From: Flavobacteriales bacterium
GTDB lineage: Bacteria > Bacteroidota > Bacteroidia > Flavobacteriales_F > PHOS-HE28
Direction: 5' to 3'
Assembly: GCA_016712535.1 (NCBI GenBank)
Contig: JADJQW010000002.1
Span: 1,922,001 to 1,986,000, forward strand
Length of the DNA stretch: 64,000 nt
Numbering within the stretch: the first letter of the stretch is position 1; the number at the start of each line of letters is the position of its first letter. The notes under the pieces were generated by a model. The model saw only the letters and a list, made by a program, of their open reading frames with translations, ran no database searches and had not been told where the DNA came from. Shown here one piece after another: positions 35,603 through 44,269 of the stretch. The position numbers and the translations under genes are program-made.

Positions 35603-36349
35603 GGAATCGCCGCCGCCGTTGCCATCGCTGCCCTTGTTCACGGCGATCTCCAAGTGCCCGCTGGCATTGAAGAAGGCCAGGCACACGCCGTTGGGCACAT
35701 CGCCGTAGGTGGAATGGATCTTCGTGAGGTCGTTGGCGGTGCGGCCGAAGCGGATGCGGAACGTGCGCCCGCCGTGCATCTCGTCGAAGAGCGCGCGCTT
35801 GATGTTGGTCATCACGTTGCCGTAATGGTCAACGTAGGTGGCGCGGCCCACGATGGCGTTCTCCTGGATCGAGGGCGCGAAGCCGATGAGCTCGCGCAGC
35901 GCCGTCATCTTGCGCCCGATGGTCTCTGCCGTGCCGCCGCGCGCCAGGTGGCAGGCCGCTTTCACGAACACCGAGCGCGTAGGGAATGCGGCATGGTGGT
36001 CGTCGAGCTTCATGGTGAGCTCGAAGGCCTCGTAGGGCTTGCCCTCGAAGACCAGCGGCAGGATCCCATTGTCGGCGGTGATGAAGTGGTGCCCCTCATG
36101 GCGCGCCACCACGTGCGCGGTGATGGCATCGGCCTCAGGGTTCACGCCGATGATGTGGATGCTGCCGGACGGGAAGGCGGGGAAGGCGTTGCGGGCCACA
36201 TGCGCCGCCATGGCCGTGTGGAAGGGCTTCACCTCGTGCGTGATGTCCACCACCGTTGCGCCCGGCTCCTGCTGCATGATCGCCGCCTTCACCACGGCCA
36301 CATAATGGTCCTTGGTGCCCATGTCGGTGGTGAGGGTGATGATCGCCAT
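35543..36349 (-). CDS. S-adenosyl-L-methionine hydrolase (adenosine-forming), DUF62 family
   Basis: 268 residues, close to the family's 250-270. The start MAIITLTTDMGTKDHYVAVV, then VVDITHEVKPF, FITADNGILPLVF, and YVDHYGNVMTN are the SAM-binding and water-binding signatures shared with fluorinase/chlorinase relatives. In DUF62 enzymes an Asp-Arg-His set activates hydroxide, giving adenosine and methionine. No halide-specific loop is evident, so hydrolase is preferred. Its 3' end is duplicated downstream (repeats A and B). The box TAGTTTTG is 34 bases upstream; phoH is divergent. Confidence 0.92.
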   Translation of the reverse strand: MAIITLTTDMGTKDHYVAVVKAAIMQQEPGATVVDITHEVKPFHTAMAAHVARNAFPAFPSGSIHIIGVNPEADAITAHVVARHEGHHFITADNGILPLVFEGKPYEAFELTMKLDDHHAAFPTRSVFVKAACHLARGGTAETIGRKMTALRELIGFAPSIQENAIVGRATYVDHYGNVMTNIKRALFDEMHGGRTFRIRFGRTANDLTKIHSTYGDVPNGVCLAFFNASGHLEIAVNKGSDGNGGGDSKLLGLHEGDAVRVEFGAKR

Positions 36350-36369
36350 CGCGCGTGGTGGATAGCCTC

Positions 36370-36377
36370 TACCTTCG
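36370..36377 (+). promoter_or_regulatory. -7 promoter box TACCTTCG, candidate for phoH
   Basis: A TAnnTTnG match on the plus strand in the divergent gap, 66 bases before the phoH TTG start. Confidence 0.4.
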
Positions 36378-36383
36378 GGCGGT

Positions 36384-36391
36384 CAAAACTA
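36384..36391 (-). promoter_or_regulatory. -7 promoter box TAGTTTTG upstream of SAM hydrolase
   Basis: An exact TAnnTTTG match on the minus strand, 34 bases before ATG 36349. Confidence 0.5.
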
Positions 36392-36443
36392 GAGGGCGGT
36401 GAAACGCCATTCCGGGAAGTTCTCAACACACCGCCGCTGAACC

Positions 36444-37400
36444 TTGAGCGAGAAGCTGATCACCATCACGGGCGTTGATCCCGTGGATATCCTCGGCGCC
36501 AACGACGCCAACCTGCGGATCATCCGCAGCCTCTTCCCCAAGCTCAGCCTCGTGGCGCGCGGCGACACCGTGAAGGTGAGCGGCGCCCCCGAGGACATCG
36601 CGCTCTTCGACGCGCGCTTCGCGGAGCTGCTGGGCCATGTGGCCAAGTACAACGAGCTGCCGCGCAAGGTGCTCGACGATATCATGGGCGGCGGCGATGC
36701 CCCCCGCGATGGCGGAGACGGTGAGGACGGCGTGCTCGTGTTCGGCAACGCCGGCTTGCGCGTGAAGGCCCGCACGCCCAATCAGCAGCGCTTGGTGGAG
36801 GCCGTGCGCGAGAGCGACATGGTGTTCGCCATCGGCCCGGCCGGAACCGGCAAGACCTACACGGCGGTGGCCCTCGCGGTGAAGGCGCTGAAGGAGCGCA
36901 GCGTGCGCCGCATCATCCTGACACGTCCTGCGGTGGAGGCGGGGGAGAACCTCGGCTTCCTGCCCGGCGACCTGCGCGAGAAGCTCGATCCTTACCTGCA
37001 GCCCCTGTATGATGCGCTGAAGGACATGCTCCCGGCAGCGCGCCTGAGCGAATACCTGGAGGAAGGCGTGATCCAGATCGCGCCGCTGGCTTTCATGCGC
37101 GGCCGCACGCTCGACAATGCCTTCGTGATCCTCGATGAAGCGCAGAACGCCACGCTCCCGCAGGTGAAGATGTTCCTCACGCGCATGGGCCGCAACGCCA
37201 AGTTCGTCATCACCGGCGATGTGACCCAGGTGGACCTGCCTGACCGGCAGCCCAGCGGATTGATGCCGGCGGTTGATATGCTTCGGCAGGTGCCGGGCAT
37301 CGCCATCATTGAGCTCGATGTGCGCGACGTGATCCGGCACGAGCTTGTGACGCGCGTGCTGGGCGCGTTCGCGGAGCATGAGCGGAAGGGGGAGGGATGA
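36444..37400 (+). CDS. PhoH family ATPase
   Basis: 318 residues with a TTG start at 36444 (TTGAGCGAG); no ATG fits upstream. An N-terminal KH-like region (~5-70) precedes the P-loop ATPase: Walker A GPAGTGKT (131-138), then RPAVEAGENLGFLPGDL, and Walker B FVILDEAQNA, then FVITGDVTQVDLP. These are standard for PhoH/PhoL proteins, which act in RNA metabolism and translation stress. The exact role is unsettled. It is followed by a heptamer tandem repeat that separates it from purC. Confidence 0.93.
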   Translation: MSEKLITITGVDPVDILGANDANLRIIRSLFPKLSLVARGDTVKVSGAPEDIALFDARFAELLGHVAKYNELPRKVLDDIMGGGDAPRDGGDGEDGVLVFGNAGLRVKARTPNQQRLVEAVRESDMVFAIGPAGTGKTYTAVALAVKALKERSVRRIILTRPAVEAGENLGFLPGDLREKLDPYLQPLYDALKDMLPAARLSEYLEEGVIQIAPLAFMRGRTLDNAFVILDEAQNATLPQVKMFLTRMGRNAKFVITGDVTQVDLPDRQPSGLMPAVDMLRQVPGIAIIELDVRDVIRHELVTRVLGAFAEHERKGEG

Positions 37401-37413
37401 GGGGAGGGAATTT

Positions 37414-37518
37414 GAATGAAGAATGAAGAATGAAGAATGTAGAATGAAGAATGGAGAATGTAAAATGGAGAATGGAGAATGAAGAATGGAGAATGAAGAA
37501 TGAAGAACGAAGAAGGGG
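37414..37518 (+). repeat. heptamer tandem repeat (GAATGRA), about 14-15 units
   Basis: From 37414, units of GAATGAA, GAATGTA, GAATGGA and close variants run to about 37511, then GAAGGGG. They fill almost the whole phoH-purC gap and end 6 bases before the purC ATG. No TAnnTTTG box is seen in the purC upstream gap, so the repeat may have displaced it, or purC depends on read-through from phoH. Confidence 0.95.
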
Positions 37519-37524
37519 ACTAGC

Positions 37525-38478
37525 ATGACCACGACCGATACCACGCTCATCCGCAGCGAACTGAGCCACCCGTTGATCCAGAAGGTCTATCGCGGCAAGG
37601 TGCGCGATGTGTATACCCTGAGCGATGGCCGCATCATCCTGGTGGCCAGTGACCGCATCAGCGCATTCGATGTGGTGCTGCCGCGCGGCATCCCGCACAA
37701 GGGCCAGGTGCTGAGCCAGCTCAGCTGGCATATGCTGAAGGCCACGGCTGCCATCGCTCCGAATTGGGCCACCGCCCAGCCCGATCCCAACGTGGTGATC
37801 GGCCACGCCTGCGAGACGGTGAAGGTGGAGATGGTGGTGCGCGGCTTCCTTGCTGGCCATGCCTGGCGCACCTATGCCGAAGGCAAGCGCATGCTCTGCG
37901 GTGCCCCGCTCCCGGAAGGATTGAAGGAGAGCGATCGCCTGCCCGGGCCGATCATCACCCCCAGCACCAAGGCCGACGAGGGCCACGATGAGGACATCAC
38001 GCCCGATGAGATCCTCTCGCGCGGACTGTGCACCTCCGAGGAATGGTCAACCATGAGCCGCTATGCCCTGGCGCTCTTCGCGGAGGGATCACGCATGGCC
38101 GAGGAGCGCGGCCTGCTGCTCGTTGATACCAAGTACGAATTCGGCCGCGCAGCCGATGGCCGCATCCTGCTCATTGATGAGGTGCATACGCCCGACAGCT
38201 CGCGCTACTTCCATGCCGATGGCTTTGCTGAACGGCAGGCCAAGGGCGAGCGGCAGAAGCAATTGAGCAAGGAGTTCGTGCGCGAGTGGCTCATCGCCGG
38301 CGGCTTCATGGGCAAAGAGGGCCAGCAGGTGCCGGTGATGGACGATGCGTTCGTGCAGAGCGTCACGGACCGCTATGTGGAATTGTATGAGCGGATCACG
38401 GGCAAAGCGTTCGTGCCCGCGGATACCAGCGACATCAATGCGCGCATCCAGCATGCGCTGAATGAGCACCTCGGCTGA
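37525..38478 (+). CDS. purC: phosphoribosylaminoimidazole-succinocarboxamide synthase (SAICAR synthetase)
   Basis: 317 residues, the longer bacterial/yeast-like form. Motifs: YRGKVRDVYTLSDGRIILVA (ATP site), DRISAFDVVLPRGIPHKG, VRGFLAGHAWRTY, and LLVDTKYEFGRAADGRILLI with DEVHTPDSSRY. It joins aspartate to CAIR using ATP in purine synthesis (step 8 of IMP formation). No other purine gene is nearby. A heptamer repeat occupies its upstream region. Confidence 0.97.
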   Translation: MTTTDTTLIRSELSHPLIQKVYRGKVRDVYTLSDGRIILVASDRISAFDVVLPRGIPHKGQVLSQLSWHMLKATAAIAPNWATAQPDPNVVIGHACETVKVEMVVRGFLAGHAWRTYAEGKRMLCGAPLPEGLKESDRLPGPIITPSTKADEGHDEDITPDEILSRGLCTSEEWSTMSRYALALFAEGSRMAEERGLLLVDTKYEFGRAADGRILLIDEVHTPDSSRYFHADGFAERQAKGERQKQLSKEFVREWLIAGGFMGKEGQQVPVMDDAFVQSVTDRYVELYERITGKAFVPADTSDINARIQHALNEHLG

Positions 38479-38544
38479 TCGCGGCTGGCATCCACGCGCA
38501 CCTGCCAACGTCTTCAACCGCCATCTTCGCCCCAATCCATTCGC

Positions 38545-39540
38545 ATGCCCGTTTCACTCGTCACCGGAGGCGCCGGCTTCATGGGCGCCCATGTCGTCAA
38601 GGAATTGCTGTCGCTAGGACACACTGTTGTGGCGCTCGATGACCTCAGCGGCGGCTTCGCCGATCAGGTGGATCCGCGCGCCGTCTTCGTGCAAGGCAGC
38701 ATCACCGACCATGACCTGGTCGAGCGCCTCTTCGCCGAGCACCGCTTCGATTACGTGTACCACCTGGCCGCTTATGCCGCCGAGGGCCTCAGCCATTTCA
38801 TCCGCCGCTTCAACTACACCAACAACCTCATCGGCAGCATCAACCTGATCAATGCCAGCGTGCGCCACGGGGTGAAGTGCTTCGTGTTCACCAGCAGCAT
38901 CGCCGTGTACGGGGCATTGCCGCCGCCCATGCGCGAGGACATGGTGCCCAAGCCCGAGGACCCCTATGGCGTAGCCAAGTATGCCGTGGAGATGGACCTC
39001 TACGCCGCCCGGCACATGTTCGGGCTGGAGTACGTGGTGGTCCGCCCGCACAACGTCTATGGCGAGTACCAGAACCTCGGCGACCGCTACCGCAACGTGG
39101 TGGGCATCTTCATGAACCAGTTGATGCAGGGCCAGCCCATGACCGTGTTCGGCGATGGCGAGCAGAAGCGCGCCTTCACCTACATCGGCGATATCGCGCC
39201 GATCATCGCCACGGCGGCGCTCACGCCCTCGGCCTTCGGTGAGGTCTTCAACGTGGGCGCCGACACGCCTTGCACCGTGAACCAATTGGCCACGCTGGTG
39301 CAGGAGGCGATGGGGATCAAGGGTGAAGTGAGACACCTCGACGCCCGCAATGAGGTCGTCTTCGCCTTCAGCGACCACAGTAAGGTGGAGCGCATCTTCG
39401 GCAAGCGACGGGAGACCACATTGGCCGAAGGACTTGCGCGCATGGCGCCCTGGGCCAGGGCAACCGGCGCCCGCGAGAGCAGCCGATTCAGCCACATCGA
39501 GATCGAACAAGGCCTGCCGCCGAGCTGGATGGTGAAATAG
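38545..39540 (+). CDS. NAD-dependent epimerase/dehydratase (UDP-glucose 4-epimerase-like)
   Basis: 331 residues of extended SDR type. Rossmann motif TGGAGFMGAHVVKEL, acid DDLSGG, VYHLAAYAAE, catalytic FTSSIAVYG with YGVAKYAVE (YxxxK), and RPHNVYGEYQNLGDRYRN. The insert FGDGEQKRAFTYIGD is common in nucleotide-sugar epimerases. The substrate is unknown, but the glycosyltransferase 28 bases downstream suggests surface-glycan synthesis. The upstream CATCTTCG is a weak promoter-box match. Confidence 0.92.
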   Translation: MPVSLVTGGAGFMGAHVVKELLSLGHTVVALDDLSGGFADQVDPRAVFVQGSITDHDLVERLFAEHRFDYVYHLAAYAAEGLSHFIRRFNYTNNLIGSINLINASVRHGVKCFVFTSSIAVYGALPPPMREDMVPKPEDPYGVAKYAVEMDLYAARHMFGLEYVVVRPHNVYGEYQNLGDRYRNVVGIFMNQLMQGQPMTVFGDGEQKRAFTYIGDIAPIIATAALTPSAFGEVFNVGADTPCTVNQLATLVQEAMGIKGEVRHLDARNEVVFAFSDHSKVERIFGKRRETTLAEGLARMAPWARATGARESSRFSHIEIEQGLPPSWMVK

Positions 39541-39548
39541 GCCCCGGC

Positions 39549-39556
39549 TATCTTCG
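39549..39556 (+). promoter_or_regulatory. -7 promoter box TATCTTCG upstream of glycosyltransferase
   Basis: A TAnnTTnG match in the 28-base gap after the epimerase, 12 bases before ATG 39569. Confidence 0.5.
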
Positions 39557-39568
39557 GCCGCCCATCCG

Positions 39569-40654
39569 ATGCCCTCGATCCTCTTCGTGGCGCCGCACCG
39601 CGCGGGCCGCAATCCCAGCCAGCGCTTCCGGTTCGAGCAGTACATGCCGCATCTGGAGGCCCAGGGCTACCGCTGCGAGCTGAGCTATCTGGTGGGTCCC
39701 AGCGACGACGCCTACTTCTATGCCCCCGGCCATTTCCTCAAGAAGCTGCGCTTCGTGGCCAAGTGCTTCATGCACCGTCAGCGCGACCTGGCCAGGCTCA
39801 AGGAATTCGACATCGTCTTCATCCAGCGCGAGGCCTTGATGACCCGCAGCACCTGGTTCGAGCGCCAATGCCGGAAGCTCGGCGCGCGCATCGTATTCGA
39901 TTTCGACGACAGCATCTGGCTCAGCAACGTGAGCGCCGCCAACCGCCGCTGGCGCTGGGTGAAGGACGCGGGCAAGACCAGCAAGCTCATCGCCCTGGCC
40001 GACCGCGTTTTCGCCGGCAACGATTACCTGGCCGATTACGCCCGGCAATTCAATGCCAACGTGCACGTGGTGCCCACCACCATCGACACCGATGAATACA
40101 CACCGCGCACGAGCCGTTCTCCCGGTCCCGTGTGCATCGGCTGGAGCGGCAGCATCACCACCATCCAGCATTTCCAGTACGCCATTCCGGCGCTGAAGGC
40201 CATCCACGAGCGTTTCGGCGATCAGGTCTGCTTCCGCGTGGTGGGCGACGGCAGCTTTCGCGTGCCGGAACTGGGCATCACTGGCCTGCCCTGGCGGAAG
40301 GACACCGAACTCGATGACCTGCGTGCCATGGACATCGGCATCATGCCACTCCCAGATGACGAATGGGCGCGCGGCAAATGCGGCCTCAAGGGCCTGCAAT
40401 ACATGGCCCTCGGGATCCCCACCCTCATGAGCCCGGTTGGGGTGAACTCCGAGATCATCCAGAACGGCGTGAACGGATACTTGCCGCGGACCACCGAGGA
40501 ATGGGTGGACAGCATCGCACGCTTGATCGCTGATGCCGACCTTCGCCGCCGCATGGGGGAAGAGGCACGGCGCACGGTGGAAGCACGCTATTCGACCCGC
40601 GCCTGGCGCGACCGCTACCTCCAGCACTTCAACGAAATCCTGCAACGCACATGA
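39569..40654 (+). CDS. glycosyltransferase, GT4-like
   Basis: 361 residues, GT-B fold. The N-terminal half contains ARIVFDFDDSIWL and ADRVFAGNDYLADYA. The C-terminal half has CIGWSGSITTIQHF, a donor-site segment LPDDEWARGKCGLKGLQYMA and LMSPVGVNSEIIQNGVNGYL. No signal or transmembrane helix. It probably transfers a sugar to a cytoplasmic glycan precursor. It shares a 4-bp overlap with gcvT, an unexpected pairing. Acceptor and donor are unknown. Confidence 0.88.
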   Translation: MPSILFVAPHRAGRNPSQRFRFEQYMPHLEAQGYRCELSYLVGPSDDAYFYAPGHFLKKLRFVAKCFMHRQRDLARLKEFDIVFIQREALMTRSTWFERQCRKLGARIVFDFDDSIWLSNVSAANRRWRWVKDAGKTSKLIALADRVFAGNDYLADYARQFNANVHVVPTTIDTDEYTPRTSRSPGPVCIGWSGSITTIQHFQYAIPALKAIHERFGDQVCFRVVGDGSFRVPELGITGLPWRKDTELDDLRAMDIGIMPLPDDEWARGKCGLKGLQYMALGIPTLMSPVGVNSEIIQNGVNGYLPRTTEEWVDSIARLIADADLRRRMGEEARRTVEARYSTRAWRDRYLQHFNEILQRT

Positions 40655-41766
40655 GCGAGACCACCACCGAATTGAAGCGCACCGCGCTCACCAGCATCCA
40701 CGAATCGCTCGGCGCCAAGATGGTGCCCTTCGCAGGCTACCTGATGCCTGTGCAGTACAGCGGCGTCATCGATGAGCACAGCACCGTGCGCAATAGCGTT
40801 GGCGTATTCGATGTCAGCCACATGGGCGAATTCATCGTGCGCGGCCCGGGCGCCTTGGACCTGATCCAGAAGGTGACCAGCAACGATGCCAGCAAGCTCA
40901 CCGTTGGCAAGGTGCAGTACAGTTGCTTGCCCAACGCTACGGGTGGCATCGTTGACGACCTTCTGGTGTACCGCATGCAGCATCAGGACGATCACCATTA
41001 CGTGCTGGTGGTGAATGCCAGCAACATCGAGAAGGACTGGAATTGGATCAACAGCCTCAACACCTTCGATGCGAAGCTGGAGAACATCAGCGATCACATG
41101 AGCCTGTTGGCCGTGCAAGGGCCCAAGGCCGTGGACACGCTCAAGGGATTCTTCACGGAGGACATCGCGAGCATGCCCTATTACACGGCCATGTACGCCG
41201 AGATGAAAGGCGTGGGCCTGGTGCTCATCAGCACCACAGGCTACACCGGTGCAGGCGGCTACGAAGTGTACATGCCGAACCCGCTGGCGGAGAAGGCCTG
41301 GCACGCGATCATGGAAGCGGGCAAGCCATTCGGCATCAAGCCCACCGGCCTTGCCGCGCGCGACACCCTGCGCCTCGAGATGGGCTTCTGCCTCTATGGC
41401 AACGACATCGACGACACGACCTCGCCGATCGAAGCCGGACTGGGCTGGATCACCAAGTTCACCAAGGACTTCACCAACAGCGCGGCCATAAAGGCGCACA
41501 AGGACAATGGCACCTCCCGCAAGCTCGTGGGCTTCGAGCTCATTGACCGTGGCATCCCGCGCCATGGCATGAACGTGGTGGACGCGTCCGGAGCCGCGAT
41601 CGGCGTGGTCACCAGCGGCACCATGAGCCCCACCCTCAACAAGCCCATCGGCATGGCTTACGTGCCCTCGGCGCTGAGCGCGCCCGGCTCTGCCATCAGC
41701 ATCGATGCGCGCGGCAAGCAGCTCAAGGGCGTGGTGATGAAGATGCCCTTCCTCACTCAGGGCTGA
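40651..41766 (+). CDS. gcvT: glycine cleavage system T protein (aminomethyltransferase)
   Basis: 371 residues, standard length. Motifs: PVQYSGVIDEHSTVRNSVGV, DVSHMGEF, TGYTGAGGYEVYM and LAARDTLRLEMGFCLYGNDI, then the C-terminal barrel GYVPS-like MAYVPSALSAPG. It uses tetrahydrofolate to release ammonia from the aminomethyl-H protein and form 5,10-methylene-THF. The ATG overlaps the glycosyltransferase stop by 4 bp. The gcvH and gcvP genes are not in this window. Confidence 0.97.
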   Translation: MSETTTELKRTALTSIHESLGAKMVPFAGYLMPVQYSGVIDEHSTVRNSVGVFDVSHMGEFIVRGPGALDLIQKVTSNDASKLTVGKVQYSCLPNATGGIVDDLLVYRMQHQDDHHYVLVVNASNIEKDWNWINSLNTFDAKLENISDHMSLLAVQGPKAVDTLKGFFTEDIASMPYYTAMYAEMKGVGLVLISTTGYTGAGGYEVYMPNPLAEKAWHAIMEAGKPFGIKPTGLAARDTLRLEMGFCLYGNDIDDTTSPIEAGLGWITKFTKDFTNSAAIKAHKDNGTSRKLVGFELIDRGIPRHGMNVVDASGAAIGVVTSGTMSPTLNKPIGMAYVPSALSAPGSAISIDARGKQLKGVVMKMPFLTQG

Positions 41767-41834
41767 TCATCGGCGTTCTCCCACGGGCGCCTTCGTTCAC
41801 GCTTGATTGCGTATCTCTGTGGGGACTTCTCCGC

Positions 41835-42593
41835 ATGCAGGAACCCATCGTCAATAGCGAGTACAAGTACCGTGTGGAGGCGTGCTTCGTGCCCACGCAG
41901 TACCCGCTCTACGCGCAGGACATGGGCATCGTGGTGGTGATCGATGTGCTGCGCGCCACCAGCGCCATGGTGGCTGCCTTCGAGCATGGCGTTGACCGCA
42001 TCATCCCGGTGAGCACCATCGAAGAGGCCCGTCAATACATCGGCCGGCCGGGCTACATCGCCGCGGCCGAGCGCAACGGCGAAGTGGTTGAAGGCTTCCA
42101 GTACGGCAATTCGCCGCTCGCATACGTGGGGCAGGACCTGCGCGGGAAGACCATCGTGATGACTACTACCAACGGCACCAAGGCCATCAACCTGGCCAAG
42201 GATGCCCGCAAACTGGTGATCGGATCATTCCTCAACCTCAGCGCGCTGAGCGAATGGCTGGTGAAGCAGAATGAGAACATCCTGCTGCTCTGCTCCGGCT
42301 GGAAGGACAAATTCAACCTGGAGGACAGCGTATATGCCGGTGCCGTGATGGAACGCCTGCTCGACAGCGGGAAATTCGGCGTGGAAGAGGACAGCAGCAT
42401 CGCCGCCAAGTACATGTTCATGGCCGCGCGCGACAATTTCCTCAGCATCCTGAAAGCCGCGCCGCGTCGGCGTCGCATCGAGCAGCTTCACCTGCTCCCC
42501 GATGCCAAGTACTGCCTCACGCCCGATCAGAGCCGTGTGATCCCCATGCTCCGCGACGGGGAACTCGTGCGCATGCCGCCTGAATCCATATGA
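41835..42593 (+). CDS. 2-phosphosulfolactate phosphatase (ComB family)
   Basis: 252 residues. Family motifs: VVVIDVLRATSAMVAAFEHG, IAAAERNGEVVEGFQYGNSP, TIVMTTTNGTKAI and LLCSGWKDKFNLEDSVYAG. ComB in coenzyme M-making archaea hydrolyses 2-phosphosulfolactate to sulfolactate; bacterial members are common but their role is often unproven. No comA-like gene is adjacent. In Bacteroidota a link to sulfonolipid or sulfonate metabolism is speculation. The gene overlaps the next by 4 bp. Confidence 0.88.
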   Translation: MQEPIVNSEYKYRVEACFVPTQYPLYAQDMGIVVVIDVLRATSAMVAAFEHGVDRIIPVSTIEEARQYIGRPGYIAAAERNGEVVEGFQYGNSPLAYVGQDLRGKTIVMTTTNGTKAINLAKDARKLVIGSFLNLSALSEWLVKQNENILLLCSGWKDKFNLEDSVYAGAVMERLLDSGKFGVEEDSSIAAKYMFMAARDNFLSILKAAPRRRRIEQLHLLPDAKYCLTPDQSRVIPMLRDGELVRMPPESI

Positions 42594-43594
42594 TCCGCCG
42601 CACCCTCATCTGCTTGCTCCTCCTCGGCGCCGTGGCACTGCTGCTGGCACCTGGCACAGCGCCCACCGCCAACGCTTGGGGCTTCTATGGCCACAAGCGC
42701 ATCAACCGCATGGCCTGCTACACGCTGCCGCCCGAGCTCTTCCCTTTCTTCAAGCGCCACATCGATTTCATCAGCGACCACGCCGTGGATCCCGACCGTC
42801 GCCGCTATGCCGTTGCCGGTGAGGCCGAGCGCCACTACATCGACATCGACCATTATGCCAAGGGCGGCCAGGATCCCTTCGCCGCGATGCCCCGTAAATG
42901 GAACGATGCCGTGGCCAAGTACAGCGAGGATACCCTGAAGGCCTACGGCATTGTGCCATGGCACGTCGAAGTGATGCACGGCCGGTTGGTGAGAGCCTTC
43001 ATGCGCGGCGATGTGGACCGCATCCTCCGTTATGCCGCCGATATCGGCCATTACATCGGCGATGCGCACGTGCCCTTGCACACCACCGAGAACTACAACG
43101 GCCAGCTCACCGGCCAGCACGGCATCCACGCCTTCTGGGAGAGCCGAATACCCGAGTTGAGCGCCGAGAACTATGATCACCTCGTGGGCCGGGCCGAATA
43201 CGTGAAGGATCCGCTCTCTGCAGCTTGGGAGGCCGTGTTCGTGAGCCACCAGTTGCTCGATAGCGTGCTGGGCATCGAGAAGCGCCTGAGCCAGGAATTC
43301 CCCGAGGACCGTCGCTACACCTTTGAGGACCGTGGACGCGGCGGCATGCGCCTCTACTCCCGTGAGTATGCCGAAGCGTATGAGGACAAGATGCAAGGAA
43401 TGGTCGAGCGCCGCATGAACGCCAGCATTGCCGCGGTGGGCAGCTTCTGGTACACGGCATGGGTCGATGCCGGCCAGCCCGACCTCGACCGATTCGAGCA
43501 GAAGGACGTGAGCGACTCACTCAAGGCGGTGCTGCGCGCGGAGGAGGAGTTGTGGAAGGAGCGGCAACAGGGCTATGGCCGCGATCATGAATAG
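42590..43594 (+). CDS. exported zinc-dependent phospholipase C / S1-P1 nuclease-like protein
   Basis: 334 residues. The signal peptide (LICLLLLGAVALLLAPGTAPTANA) places tryptophan at the mature N-terminus (WGFYGHKRIN), as needed for zinc binding in this family. Other ligands are likely in ISDHAVDPD, HYIDIDHYA, DIGHYIGDAHVPLHTTENY and GIHAFWESR. This all-helical three-zinc fold covers phospholipases C and P1-type nucleases; I cannot tell the substrate. Start ATG 42590 overlaps the comB stop by 4 bp. It is followed 2 bases later by a small membrane protein. Confidence 0.85.
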   Translation: MIRRTLICLLLLGAVALLLAPGTAPTANAWGFYGHKRINRMACYTLPPELFPFFKRHIDFISDHAVDPDRRRYAVAGEAERHYIDIDHYAKGGQDPFAAMPRKWNDAVAKYSEDTLKAYGIVPWHVEVMHGRLVRAFMRGDVDRILRYAADIGHYIGDAHVPLHTTENYNGQLTGQHGIHAFWESRIPELSAENYDHLVGRAEYVKDPLSAAWEAVFVSHQLLDSVLGIEKRLSQEFPEDRRYTFEDRGRGGMRLYSREYAEAYEDKMQGMVERRMNASIAAVGSFWYTAWVDAGQPDLDRFEQKDVSDSLKAVLRAEEELWKERQQGYGRDHE

Positions 43595-43596
43595 GC

Positions 43597-43938
43597 ATGC
43601 CCACCGACATCGACCGGTACATCCGTGATGGGCTTGAATTGAAGAAGCACGGCCGCACCGGCGCGCAAGTGCGCGAGTGGTTGGCGGCGGAAGGCCTGGG
43701 GCCGGATCAAATGGCCTTCATCCTGCAGCAGATCGGCAAGGCTGAGCTGAAGGTGCATGCGCAGAAGGATCCCGGCAGCTACAGTTACTTGAAGGGCTTC
43801 ATCGGCGCACTGCTCATTGCCGCAGGCGCTTGGTCGACCTTCATCTTGTGGAAGAACGGTGCCATGCTGTCCATGGCCGGTGCCGTGCCGATCATGTTGA
43901 TGGTCGGCGGTGCCATGATGCTGGGATCGCGGAAATGA
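43597..43938 (+). CDS. small hypothetical membrane protein
   Basis: 113 residues. A basic, helical N-terminal part (LELKKHGRTGAQVREWLAAE, ~14-33) resembles a small interaction domain. Two transmembrane helices follow (LKGFIGALLIAAGAWSTFIL, ~65-84, and AGAVPIMLMVGGAMML). It starts 2 bases after the zinc-PLC-like gene and is probably co-transcribed. No family recognised. Confidence 0.65.
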   Translation: MPTDIDRYIRDGLELKKHGRTGAQVREWLAAEGLGPDQMAFILQQIGKAELKVHAQKDPGSYSYLKGFIGALLIAAGAWSTFILWKNGAMLSMAGAVPIMLMVGGAMMLGSRK

Positions 43939-44269
43939 ATCGCTGGCGAAAATCATCGCATCGGCCCCGCCATGCCCTTACATTCGTCCCACTGTTCTTT
44001 CCATCGCACTATCGAGCATCACATCGGCCATCAGGCCGTCAACGCGAAGCCCGCATAGTCCAGCTGTTCATCGGAACCAACAATTTCCATCAGGGACTGC
44101 ACCCTGGGTGGCGTACGGCGGGCCTCAGCCGCTTTCGGGCGGATGCCTTAGGGCACAAGAGGATTACGGAAACCATCATCGCGGTCCCGCCCATGTGATT
44201 CCATGGGTTCCTTGAACCTGGCGCTGTGCGGGCTTTTCTTTTCCCTTCGCAGCAAGAGCGGCCCGCTGC
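43939..44269. other. 331-bp gap between convergent genes, no confident feature
   Basis: An 87-codon frame (43935-44198) begins with an ATGA overlap on the small membrane-protein gene but has a biased basic composition without recognisable features, so I do not call it a gene. I saw no strong hairpin, RNA gene or repeat here. Confidence 0.5.

Noticed and set aside
37414..37518. CRISPR-like array
   Set aside because: The period is 7 bases with no spacers; it is a simple tandem repeat.
43935..44198. 87-codon gene overlapping the small membrane protein stop
   Set aside because: No conserved motif, odd basic composition and no downstream structure; kept only as a note.
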